A stretch of DNA of 64,000 nucleotides from Terfezia claveryi (lineage: Eukaryota; Ascomycota; Pezizomycetes; Pezizales; Pezizaceae): the NCBI GenBank assembly GCA_015179025.1, contig WHUX01000004.1, positions 868,001 through 932,000 on the forward strand. The letters run 5' to 3'. Within the stretch, counting starts at the first letter, position 1; each line of letters begins with the position of its first letter. Below, in pieces: positions 36,298 through 47,394 of the stretch. Made by a program: the position numbers and the translations under genes. The notes under the pieces are model-generated. The model did no database searches, had not been told where the DNA came from, and saw only the letters and a list, made by a program, of their open reading frames with translations.

Positions 36298-38662
36298 TTC
36301 TTGCTGATGAAGGCTAGATACTTTAAATGGATAATTATTTTCTTATTACCCACACTCGAAATGAAGACCAGAAGCTGGCATATGTTGGGTTATCAATGGA
36401 TAGAAAGGTATTAGATTGGTGGAAGGCTAACCGAGTTAAGTATCATACTTAGAAGGAAGTCAAAGAGGCTATAGAACTATATTATAGGGATTACTACCAG
36501 GCAGACCGAGCATATCATGACTTAGCAGGACTAAAAAAGACTGGTTCTGTTTTAGACTACCTAATGGAGGTAGATAGGCTCAACAATTATGCTAAATTAT
36601 CTAAGATGCAAGTCATTAATATTATTATCTCCAACCTTCCCCATGACCTCCGCAAATCAATAGCCCATTATAAAAACCTCCATACCTTTCCTTATTAATG
36701 GAGACAAAAACTCATTGAAATAAATATTATCAATACTCAGTTCCAGAGTCATAACCACCATACTGCTCTATCTCAACTAGCATCAAAGAAACGAACATTT
36801 GATGATCGAGTACAGTTTCCAGGAAGAAACTTCACTACAACCACTACTGGCTCATCAAGAACAGAATGCCTCCCAAGTTCCATCTTTAACAAATGACAAA
36901 AAGAAGGGAGATGTACTAACTGTAGAAGAAGTACTTATAAATATTATGAGTGTAGAAGCCAAAGAACTGCTAAAACCCCTCCTCTATTTAATGCCTCTAC
37001 CACTCGCACTACTAGTCAGGCACTAGTACCTACTAATAAGAAAGTACGAATGGATAAGGGACAACTAAGGATCACAGAGCTGGGCTCTGAAGAAGAAGAA
37101 TAGTTGGGAAATGAGTAAGGAGTACATCACCTATTGTCAGACGTACTTCCAGACACTCTCCTCTTTTGATGGTCCGAATTTTTATTGCTGGGGAAGAGGT
37201 TGAAGCAGTAGTAGACTGTGGAGCTAGTGCTCCAGTCATTAGCAAAAGGTTAGCAATTAAGTTGGGAATTTGGAAAAGAGCTAGGGAAGTTAAGGTTAGA
37301 CAGGGAGATGAATCCCGAATTTCTGGAGGAAAATATGTGGTTAATACTAGGTTTGATATATTGGATTCCTTCTCTTGTTTTTTGGGTAAGTTCAGAATGG
37401 ATACCGAAGTTTTAGATATTGGGAAGAAGGATGTTATTTTAGATTTATCTTAGTTAATAGAGAATGGATTTTCGGTAGATACTTAGGACAGGTACCTAAG
37501 ACAAGTTTCTATAGGTTTGATCATTTTGTGTTCTATTAGATGGATTCCTATTGTTTCTGTTCTTGAAGTTGAAGAGCCACTAGAGGATGGTGAAATTGTG
37601 CTTATTATTGATGCAAGTGAATGATACTCTTATTATGCACATTGCTTTACTGCAGAACAGGTAGCTAGACTCCCTGAACATAAGCTATGGGACCACAAAA
37701 TCCCTCTCCAAGACTCAAATGCAAAGATACCATTCGGGGCTATCTATAAGACCACATAGGAAGAAGATGAAGCTCTCTAGAAGTACCTTGATGAAAATCT
37801 TCCTACAACCAAAGTTCGATGCTCATGCTTCTCTGCTAGTACTTCTATTCTCTTCATTCAAAAGAAAGATGGATCTTTAAGGCTCTGTGTAGATTATTGA
37901 GCCCTAAATCATCTTATGATCCCAAACAAATACCCACTCCCTCTTATCTCCGAGTTACTTGATAAAACTCATAGAGGTAAATGGTTCATGCGATTCGACC
38001 TCAAAAATGTATATAACCTTATCAGAATTGCACCAGAAAATAGGTGGAAGACAGCGTTCAGAATAAAGAAGGGACTATTCGAGTATACCATCATGCCGTT
38101 CAGATTGACTAATGCTCTAGCTATTTTTCAAGAGATGATAGATACAATCTTTAAGGACATGGAAGAATATATCTGGTACTTGGACAACATACACATCTAT
38201 GGAGGTGAGACAGAGGAAGAATATCAGCAGCTAGTCGAAAAAGTTCTCTAGCAATATATCTAGCATGGGCTAGCAGTCAACCTTACTAAGTCCAAATTCC
38301 ATGTTCAAGAGACCTTATTCCTTGGTCATATTGTCAATGGTCAACAAGTCTGAATGGACCCCTCCAAGCTTGAAACTATATTACAGTGGCCTATTCCTAC
38401 TAAGAAGAAAGAGGTACAAGCATTCTTAGGCTTTTCAAATTACTACCGTTAATTTATTGCCAACTATAGTGCAAAGGCACGCCTCTTAATCAACTTGACA
38501 AAGGATGTTCCTTTCAGTTGGAGATATGAACAACAGCAAGCCTTAAATGACCTCTGTGAATGATTCTTCACCACTCCCATTCTCACACAGTTTGACAGAC
38601 AACTCAAGACAATTATAGAGACTAATGCTAGTAACCAAGCTACATCAGGATATATATTTCTG

Positions 38663-38824
38663 TGCCGCAACGCCCGCTCCCGGCACCCTGACGGACTATC
38701 TTCTACCTGACCCGCCTTGTGCGTCAGGTCGCCCCGACGCCACAACACCATCACCAGGCGCCCTGACGATTGCCCTCTTCTAGCTGCGCACCCTAGGAAC
38801 CCTAGCCCTTGTGTCGCTCGGGCG
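38663..38824. repeat. Pal2 left GC-rich flank with GACGC motifs
   Basis: CCCTGACGG, GCGTCAGG, CCCGACGCC and CCCTGACG recur with different spacers. The right flank (43,645-43,859) has a similar set in unrelated surrounding sequence. Confidence 0.65.
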
Positions 38825-39258
38825 CCATGTCTTCCGAGGTACCGCCCTGGCGCCTTGTGTTCCGAGGTGCCACCGTAGTGCGTGTGTACATCCATGCCCT
38901 GGCACAACTACCTGATAGGTGGACCACTGTGTGCACTCGGAGCATGGAGGTAATAGCAGCTATACATTGCAAGAACTATGTACGTTTGAATTTCTATATA
39001 CATAGCTAAGCTATAGATGCACTTCCAACGAACCATTCCCTCATGCATCCCACTTGAACTCATCCTGCGCATATGCCTCCAAAAATCCTAGCGGTTCCCT
39101 GATCTGAGCCGTCTGCAAAGTCGTTATCACTGTGCTTTGATCTAATAATATCCATATAGCTATTAACAACAGAACGCTGATATCGCGAGACTGCACATAC
39201 CTAGAGCTACCCAATTGCTGGCTGATGTAGTCATCCACTGCCATGAGCAATGCCTATT

Positions 39259-40080
39259 ACTAGAGCAATTAGCTATGCGTTCCCATAAAGTCCGTGGATT
39301 TGCTGGCGAGTTCACGTACCTAGGTATGTCTACGCATATAGATGGGGAATATCTCGGGAGTGCACTTGCGGAGTCCTAAGAGCAATTAGCTATGCCATCA
39401 CATACAGTGCGCTGGTTTTCTGGCGAGTTCACGTACCTGGCTATGCCTGTGTCTGCGTATATAGATTGGGGATATATCGGAACTGCACTGGCGGAGTCCT
39501 AAGAGCAATTAGCTATACATTCACATAGAGTCCGCTGGTTATCTGGCGAGTTCACGTACCTAGCTATGCCTTGCACTGGGGGAGTCCTAAGAGCAATTAG
39601 ACATACATTCACATAGAGTCCGCTGGTTTTCTGGCGAGTTCACATACCTAGCTATGCCTGTGTCTGCGCATATAGATTGGGGATATATCGGAACTGCACT
39701 GGCGGAGTCCTAAGAGCAATTAGCTATACATTCACATAGAGTCCGCTGGTTTTCTGGCCAGTTCACGTACCTGGCTATGCCTGTGTCTGCGCATATAGAT
39801 TGGGGATATATCGGAACTGCACTGGCGGAGTCCTAAGAGCAATTAGCTATACATTCACATAGAGTCCGCTGGTTTTCTGGCCAGTTCACGTACCTGGCTA
39901 TGCCTGTGTCTGCGCATATAGATTGGGGATATATCGGAACTGCACTGGCGGAGTCCTAAGAGCAATTAGCTATACATTCACATAGAGTCCGCTGGTTTTC
40001 TGGCCAGTTCACGTACCTAGCTAGCTATGTCTCCGCATATAGATGGGGGATATCTCGAGAGTGCACTGGGGGAGTCCTAA
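39259..40080 (+). repeat. 123-bp tandem array, left arm of Pal2
   Basis: About seven units, several exactly 123 bp apart (starts 39,709, 39,832, 39,955), each with CCTAAGAGCAATTAGCTA, GAGTCCGCTGG and GGGGATATATCGGAACTGC. One unit is shortened to about half. Confidence 0.9.
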
Positions 40081-40355
40081 CCTCAGGCCGACTGGCTGGT
40101 TGAGTTACCTGTGCAAAGAGGGGGCGCACGTGCTCTCGTGTTATGTTCGTTCACGCATGCCTGGAAATATGTCTCGGTTGACGCGGCCGACAAATATGTG
40201 TGATTGGCGGGAAGGCAGATTGGCGCACGCTGGTGTGACAGATCAGCACATGCATGTTTCAGGCCACATATGCCCGCCAGCCGTGAGATTACCGAAGTGG
40301 GTAATAGGTATGGAAGAGGAGCCCTCATGGCAGGCTTGTAAATATGGACTTGTTT

Positions 40356-41258
40356 ATGCGAGAAACTCATGCTTTGAGACTTATATATATATATATGCGA
40401 GAAACTCATGCTTTTCGAGGCTTATATATAGATATGCGAGAAACTCATGCTTTTCGAGGCTTATATATATATATGCGGGAAACTCGTGCTTTGGAGATAT
40501 ATATATACTCATGCTTTTCGAGGCTTATATATATATATGCGAGAAACTCATGCTTTGAGACTTATATATATATATATGCGAGAAACTCATGCTTTTCGAG
40601 GCTTATATATAGATATGCGAGAAACTCATGCTTTTCGAGGCTTATATATAGATATGCGAGAAACTCATGCTTTTCGAGGCTTATATATATATATGCGGGA
40701 AACTCGTGCTTTGGAGATATATATATACTCATGCTTTTCGAGGCTTATATATATATATGCGAGAAACTCATGCTTTGAGACTTATATATATATATATGCG
40801 AGAAACTCATGCTTTTCGAGGCTTATATATAGATATGCGAGAAACTCATGCTTTTCGAGGCTTATATATAGATATGCGAGAAACTCGTGCTTTTGAGGCT
40901 TATATATATATATGAGAGAAACTCATGCTTTTCGAGGCTTATATATATATATGCGAGAAACTCATGCTTTTCGAGGCTTATATATAGATATGCGAGAAAC
41001 TCATGCTTTTCGAGGCTTATATATATATATATGCGGGAAACTCGTGCTTTGGAGATATATATATATATATGCGAGAAACTCGTGCTTTGAGACTTATATA
41101 TATACTCATGCTTTTCGAGGCTTCCAGATATATATGCGAGAAACTCGTGCTTTTGTGACTTATATATATATATGCGAGAAACTCATGCTTTTCGAGGCTT
41201 CTAGATATATATGCGAGAAACTCATGCTTTGAGACTTATATATATATATATGCGAGAA
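40356..41258 (+). repeat. Pal2 core array, plus orientation
   Basis: About twenty-odd units of about 35-45 bp: TATATATATGCGAGAAACTC, then ATGCTTTTCGAGGCTT and TATATA. Some units have GTGC in place of ATGC, or a shorter GGAGATAT tail. Confidence 0.9.
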
Positions 41259-41278
41259 ACCCATCGTTAGTTCATCTG
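41259..41278. other. Centre of Pal2 (non-repeated spacer)
   Basis: A short unique stretch including CCATCGTTAGTTCATCTG separates the two inverted core arrays. This is the loop if the arms pair. Confidence 0.7.
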
Positions 41279-41985
41279 GAAGCCTCGAAAAGCATGAGTA
41301 TATATATAAGTCTCAAAGCACGAGTTTCTCGCATATATATATATATATCTCCAAAGCACAAGTTTCCCGCATATATACTAATAAGCCTCAAAAGCATGAG
41401 TTTCTCGCATATATATCTAGAAGCCTCGAAAAGCATGAGTTTCTCGCATATATATATATAAGTCACAAAAGCACGAGTTTCTCGCATATATATCTAGAAG
41501 CCTCGAAAAGCATGAGATTTTCGCATATCTATATATAAGCCTCGAAAAGCATGAGTTTCTCGCATATGTATCTATATATAAGCCTCGAAAAGCATGAGTT
41601 TCTCGCATATCTATATATAAGCCTCGAAAAGCATGAGTTTCTCGCATATATATATATATAAGTCTCAAAGCATGAGTTTCTCGCATATATATCTAGAAGC
41701 CTCGAAAAGCATGAGTTTCTCGCATATATATATATAAGTCACAAAAGCACGAGTTTCTCGCATATATATCTGGAAGCCTCGAAAAGCATGAGTATATATA
41801 TAAGTCTCAAAACACGAGTTTCTCGCATATATATATATATATCTCCAAAGCACGAGTTTCCCGCATATATATATATAAGCCTCGAAAAGCATGAGTTTCT
41901 CGCATATCTATATATAAGCCTCGAAAAGCATGAGTTTCTCGCATATATATATATATAAGTCTCAAAGCATGAGTTTCTCGCATAA
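41279..41985 (-). repeat. Pal2 core array, inverted orientation
   Basis: Same units as the left arm, reverse-complemented (AAGCCTCGAAAAGCATGAG, TTTCTCGCATATATA). It is about 200 bp shorter than the left array. Confidence 0.9.
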
Positions 41986-42258
41986 ACAAGTCCATATTTA
42001 CAAGCCTGCCATGAGGGCTCCTCTTCCATACCTATTACCCACTTCGGTAATCTCACGGCTGGCGGGCATATGTGGCCTGAAACATGCATGTGCTGATCTG
42101 TCACACCAGCGTGCGCCAATCTGCCTTCCCGCCAATCACACATATTTGTCGGCCGCGTCAACCGAGACATATTTCCAGGCATGCGTGAACGAACATAACA
42201 CGAGAGCACGTGCGCCCCCTCTTTGCACAGGTAACTCAACCAGCCAGTCGGCCTGAGG

Positions 42259-43205
42259 TTAGGACTCCCCCAGTGCACTCTCGAGATATCCCCCATCTAT
42301 ATGCGGAGACATAGCTAGCTAGGTACGTGAACTCGCCAGAAAACCAGCGGACTCTATGTGAATGTATAGCTAATTGCTCTTAGGACTCCGCCAGTGCAGT
42401 TCCGATATATCCCTAATCTATATGCGCAGACACAGGCATAGCCAGGTACGTGAACTGGCCAGAAAACCAGCGGACTCTATGTGAATGTATAGCTAATTGC
42501 TCTTAGGACTCCGCCAGTGCAGTTCCGATATATCCCCAATCTATATGCGCAGACACAGGCATAGCCAGGTACGTGAACTGGCCAGAAAACCAGCGGACTC
42601 TATGTGAATGTATAGCTAATTGCTCTTAGGACTCCGCCAGTGCAGTTCCGATATATCCCCAATCTATATGCGCAGACACAGGCATAGCCAGGTACGTGAA
42701 CTGGCCAGAAAACCAGCGGACTCTATGTGAATGTATAGCTAATTGCTCTTAGGACTCCGCCAGTGCAGTTCCGATATATCCCCAATCTATATGCGCAGAC
42801 ACAGGCATAGCTAGGTATGTGAACTCGCCAGAAAACCAGCGGACTCTATGTGAATGTATGTCTAATTGCTCTTAGGACTCCCCCAGTGCAAGGCATAGCT
42901 AGGTACGTGAACTCGCCAGATAACCAGCGGACTCTATGTGAATGTATAGCTAATTGCTCTTAGGACTCCGCCAGTGCAGTTCCGATATATCCCCAATCTA
43001 TATACGCAGACACAGGCATAGCCAGGTACGTGAACTCGCCAGAAAACCAGCGCACTGTATGTGATGGCATAGCTAATTGCTCTTAGGACTCCGCAAGTGC
43101 ACTCCCGAGATATTCCCCATCTATATGCGTAGACATACCTAGGTACGTGAACTCGCCAGCAAATCCACGGACTTTATGGGAACGCATAGCTAATTGCTCT
43201 AGTAA
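42259..43205 (-). repeat. 123-bp tandem array, right arm of Pal2
   Basis: Reverse-complement counterpart of the array at 39,259-40,080, about seven to eight units. Confidence 0.9.
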
Positions 43206-45913
43206 TAGGCATTGCTCATGGCAGTGGATGACTACATCAGCCAGCAATTGGGTAGCTCTAGGTATGTGCAGTCTCGCGATATCAGCGTTCTGTTGTTAAT
43301 AGCTATATGGATATTATTAGATCAAAGCACAGTGATAACGACTTTGCAGACGGCTCAGATCAGGGAACCGCTAGGATTTTTGGAGGCATATGCGCAGGAT
43401 GAGTTCAAGTGGGATGCATGAGGGAATGGTTCGTTGGAAGTGCATCTATAGCTCAGCTATGTATATAGAAATTCAAACGTACATAGTTCTTGCAATGTAT
43501 AGCTGCTATCACCTCCATGCTCTGAGTGCACACAGTGGTTTGCCTATCAGGTAGTTGTGCCAGGGCGTCGATGTTAAAGACACGCATCACGGCGGCACCT
43601 CAGAAAACACGGCGCCAGGGCGGTACCTCCCAAGACATAGCGTCAGAGCTCGTTCCTGATGATTGTGCAGGAACGTCAGGGTCAGGAGGAGGACCATGTG
43701 GTGCCAGCGTCAGCAGGCAGCCTGTGAAGAGCCGGCGTCGGGGAGACAGAGAAACAGCGGAGCGCGCCGGTAACTGGCAGTTTGTCATTAGTGGCACCGA
43801 AGGCGTCAGATGCCATAAAGGCAAACTATATTCCTTTGTGATGTATTGCTGGTATCTGCTCTCAATATCACATTGTCAATAGAGGAAAGCAGCTTTACCC
43901 TATCAAATACAATGCAAAAACCTTCTCCGCAAACCAACGCAACTGGTCTATCCATGATAAAGAGTTGTTTGCAATTGTGGATTGTTTTTAAAAGTGGTAA
44001 GATTGGTTAGTAGGTATTACAGTGAACATCTATACAGACCATCAAGAGTTACAATATTTCAATACAAAGTAGAAGCTCAATTCCTGTCAAGCTACCTGGT
44101 ACCTTCGCATGTCAGAGTTCATCTACAATATTTACTATAGACCTGGTTTAAAGATAGGCAAGCCAGATGGCCTATTTAGACGTTCAGGGGAAGAGAAATT
44201 CAGTATAGATACCAGATTTTTTGATGATGGACAGCTTATGGTACTAGGGGAAGAGGATGAAGAGGCAGTAGAAGACATAGAAGTAGAAGGGATAGATGTA
44301 GCAGGATGGCAGAAGAAGGATGGACTATAGGTTGTACCCCCTGAATTTAAGTTGGAAGTGCTAAAGAAGTACAATGATAGTCAAGTGGCAGGACATTAGG
44401 GAAGATATTGTACTCAAGAGCTAGTGTTAAGGAATTTTATATGGGATAAGTGGCAAGAAGATATTGCAAATTATGTGGCAGGATGTGCTAAGTGTCAGAA
44501 AGCAAAGGCAGATAAGTATAGTAGGCAAACAAAGTTGGTACCAATGCCAACTGGAAAATGACCATTTAAGGAGCTAGCTATGGACTTCATTAGTGAGCTA
44601 CCAGAGTCAGAAGGTTTTAATGCAATACTCGTTATCACAAACTGGTTTATGAAAGTACAATACTATATTCCAGCAAAGACTACATAGACAGTATCCAATA
44701 TTGCTGATACCTATATTAATGAGATATGGAGACTTTATATCCTTCCCCAATACATTACTTTTGACTGTGGTCCACAATTCGCCTCTAGATTCCTCAAGAA
44801 GCTTAACAAAAAGCTCAATATAACCCTCTGCCTTTCCACTGCCTATCACCCTCAGACCGATAGACTTGCTGAACGAGCAGTCCAAACACTTAAGCAGTAC
44901 CTCCGAATCTACTGTCATGATAGGCAAGCTCGTTGGAAATGATGGCTACCCTTAGCCAAGTTTGCCTATAACACTACTACTCACTCTACCTACAAATACT
45001 CCCCCTACTGAAATTTATATGGCTTTGACTCTTGCACCATCTACCTTTCTGATGACCACGAATTCTCTTCTCCTGCTGCAGAAGAATGGCTAGACCAAAT
45101 GACAACTGTACACAAGCAAATCAATGATACCCTCAAACAAATCAACCATAGAAGAAGTGCTATACACCTCAAAAAAGCACACAGGTTTGCTATCAATGAC
45201 TGGGTATTGGTTGACCAATAGAACCTACAGATACGAGCTGGGAACAACCGTTCTCTTACTAGTAAGTAGATAGGGCCCTACAAGGTTATTGAAGCTATTG
45301 GTTCCTATACATATAGGCTTGAATTTCCACAAGGCATAAGATAGTACAACGTTGTTCATGTTACCCTCCTAAAGCCATTTAGACAATGAAATGAGCCACA
45401 AGATATAGATGAAGATGAACCAGATATTTTCAAAGTCAAATCTATCATAGACTCCCATAAGAATAGAGGAGTAGTCAAGTATAGGGTACGTTGGGAAGGA
45501 TATATGGAGTTTGAAGACACTTGGAAGACATTTGTCAAGTTGGATAACTGTCCAGAGAAGCTCAAAAATTATTGAGAGAAGTTCCCCAATAAGCCACATG
45601 ATAAAAGAGATATCTGAGGTTCAGACCTACATCAAGTTAATTTATAGATGAAGACATAGTACCTTTTACCCTCCTACTCGTCACCTTTTTCTTATGGGTT
45701 TTTTGGTGAGAGGTTTGGTTATTAATATCCATGGCATGCATGTGTAGATATACCGGTCTTATAGAACCCCATACTATGGGGAGAGAGGTATCTTACTAAG
45801 AATGGTATTATATCTGCCATCATAGTTACCTTAGCTATTACTAACACTCATTTTCTCTAGGGTCGGAAGGACTTGTGTTTAGCTAAGGACAGCTGCCTCG
45901 TAATGGAGAGTAA

Positions 45914-46380
45914 TGTTAAGACTTAGGTAAGAGATCTACCTCTTCGAGGGCTAATACTAATACTCTACTACAATGCTAACTGATATGGCCTAATCAACCA
46001 TGCAGATAGGGTAGTGCGGATAAAGAAATTGGCGTATTGAAGTGTGTAGCCTTTAACATTAGATCTTATGCATGTATCTCTTTTCTTGTTTCCATTATAT
46101 TATATTTGTATGTTATTCATGTATCGTTATTGGATATATTCAAGTTATCTCCTGTATATCAGCCTGACTGCAATACATTGAAGTTCAGGCTGCCTAATCA
46201 ATGTATATCAGACTGCAGTGATCCCAATTGAGAAGTGGTTTCCTATTTAGGTAACAACCTAATATCAATACTACTAAGCTGTTAAAGGAAGTATCATTTA
46301 GATCTGATTATTTGTTATCAGATCTAAGCTTCTATATAACCCACCGCTTTTATATAGTTAATAAAATAAGACCCAAGTGG
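45914..46380 (+). repeat. C1 3' LTR, truncated
   Basis: It begins TGTTAAGACTTAGG after a GGAGAGTAA polypurine-like end (C2 has GGGGAGTAA). It matches the 5' LTR up to ACCCAAGTGG and is then cut by an A-type LTR starting at 46,382. The last 150 or so bp are missing. Confidence 0.85.
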
Positions 46381-46381
46381 T

Positions 46382-46757
46382 TGTCACAACCATCCCTTCC
46401 TAGCCTGGAACATTATTACTGTTATTTCCTATTGAATATTGTGGTTATCTCAGTTCCCGAGATAAGGGGTCTCGGGAACCTTATTCCTTCTGGTGGCCTT
46501 GGCTAGGAAGAAAGCCTGCCTCTATATATAGCTTGCTCTTTCTGCCCTCTTGTTGGATCCCTATCCAACGTCTTGTATATCCAATACAGGGCCTTGCTTC
46601 TCTTCACGTTGGTGCATCTTCCTTGTGCACCTCCTTACCTTGCCTCGCCTTGTCTCTGCAGACCAGCTGCCTCCCTTGACACACGCAGCAACTGCTTCCG
46701 CGTGTCTCGTGTCCCTTGCCCTCTGCCTCTCTTGCCCCTTGCCCTTGCCTCCCATTA
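46382..46757 (+). repeat. A-type LTR fragment (A3)
   Basis: It begins TGTCACAACCATCCC and shares with the A1 LTR the GGATCCCTATCCAACGTC block, the GTGCACCTCC block and CGCGTGTCTCGTG. It is cut at its right by the LTR of element B at 46,758. Its missing end was not found on the other side of B. Confidence 0.8.
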
Positions 46758-47215
46758 TGAAGAAGATCGCAAATAGTCAGAGTGACTATTACTGTCTTAG
46801 ATGTCCAGAGAGTTGAATAAGCTGGCGGAATCCACTGGAATCTCGTAGAATCATCGCGGAGTATTCTTACAATAAGCAAAAATTCTATAAGCGATGATCA
46901 ATCTCAATGAGAGATAAGCGATTCTTAAGACTTATGTATCTCGACACACGCAAGTGATAGAGTAAAGCCTCAAGAAAAAGTAAAAGACAATCGACAGCGG
47001 CATACGAAGCTGGCTATCAATCGTCTTGAGGTAACAGAGCGAAGATTCTAGCACTTTTCTTGTGCATGTAAAAACGATACGTATATTTCTTAATGAGTGT
47101 GTCCAAGTACAAGAATTCCCCCGCATAATATACCCCCTTTCTAGCGAGGCTAACAAACTAAGCTAAAATAACTTTTGCTATTACCCTCATCACAAATAAC
47201 TTCCTAGCCATTACA
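46758..47215 (-). repeat. B 3' LTR
   Basis: 458 bp; in element orientation it begins TGTAATGGCTAGG and ends CTTCTTCA. The inner part matches 55,736-55,998. Confidence 0.85.
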
Positions 47216-47230
47216 TTCCTCCCCCCTCTT
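47216..47230 (-). other. B polypurine tract
   Basis: On the minus strand AAGAGGGGGGAGGAA directly precedes the 3' LTR, the expected plus-strand primer site. Confidence 0.8.
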
Positions 47231-47394
47231 AAAACTTAGGCAGCCCCATTGCCACCTAAATATCCATCCAACTCTTGAAACAACAAATTCTTCACCCTTT
47301 TTCCTGTAGCAAAAGCAAAAAAATACATCTACAAAAGAATTAAATAAAATATCCAAAACAATCCAGCACTTGCGTAATAACAAAAGAAACCTCC

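Larger units (their letters stand above)
32340..37120 (+). pseudogene. C1 gag, split by Pal1
   Basis: The left part (32,340-33,285) encodes a Gln-rich coiled-coil-like segment (QLEAEKQAALAQVQQLQQ) and ends PPLNKFKGD-stop-TYLQH. After Pal1 the capsid core resumes (FLLMKARYFKW, KVLDWWKANRVKYHT, YYRDYYQADRAYHDL) and ends with a degenerate zinc knuckle, CTNCRRSTYKYYEC, at 36,912-36,953, in which Tyr stands where His is required. Stops are frequent and mostly of the CAA/CAG/CGA-to-stop type. The product would be a Gag protein; it cannot be made. Confidence 0.75.
38663..43859. mobile_element. Pal2: 5.2-kb inverted-repeat (foldback-like) insertion in C1 RNase H
   Basis: The RNase H reading of C1 stops near 38,660 and resumes near 43,860. 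Between them is a palindrome centred near 41,268, with arms of about 2.4 kb: 38,824-41,258 recurs reverse-complemented at 41,279-43,645. Each arm contains, from outside in, a 200-bp unique part, a 69-codon frame, a 123-bp tandem array, a 270-bp unique segment and a TA-rich core array. Two frames of 69 and 108 codons are identical between arms. The outermost 160-215 bp are GC-rich, not inverted copies, and carry GACGC/CTGACG motifs. No transposase is seen. Exact end points are uncertain by a few bases. Confidence 0.8.
37140..45640 (+). pseudogene. C1 pol, split by Pal2
   Basis: Protease at about 37,166-37,453 (VVDCGASAPVISKRLA); reverse transcriptase at about 37,680-38,460 (LPLISELLDKTHRGKWFMRFD, IWYLDNIHIYGG with the second catalytic Asp changed to Asn); the RNase H start up to ETNASNQATSGYIF at about 38,655. 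After Pal2 RNase H resumes (SQYHIVNRGKQLYPIKYNA, IHDKELFAIVDCF), then integrase (ELAMDFISELPESEGFNAIL, STAYHPQTDRLAERAV) and a chromodomain (VKSIIDSHKNRGVVKYR, about 45,440-45,500). Stops are abundant. The better preserved C2 copy has DRFTK where C1 has NWFMK, both transition changes. Confidence 0.8.
31048..46380 (+). mobile_element. C1: Ty3/gypsy chromovirus broken by two giant inverted repeats
   Basis: Plus-strand LTR retrotransposon. The 5' LTR is 31,048-32,294; gag at about 32,340-37,120 is interrupted by Pal1; pol at about 37,140-45,640 is interrupted by Pal2 in RNase H; the 3' LTR starts at 45,914 and is truncated at 46,380. Without the two inserts the element would be roughly 7 kb. Numerous stops, YLDD changed to YLDN in RT, and a zinc-knuckle His changed to Tyr show heavy transition-type decay. 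A better preserved relative, C2, lies at the right end of the window. Confidence 0.85.

Noticed and set aside
39259..40080. CRISPR-like regular repeats
   Set aside because: The 123-bp units are contiguous tandem repeats without variable spacers, in a eukaryotic genome with no cas genes.
40043..42296. Frames of 70-185 codons in the Pal2 core arrays
   Set aside because: Same reason: repeat translation. Only the unique segments outside the arrays are worth considering, and even those are weak.
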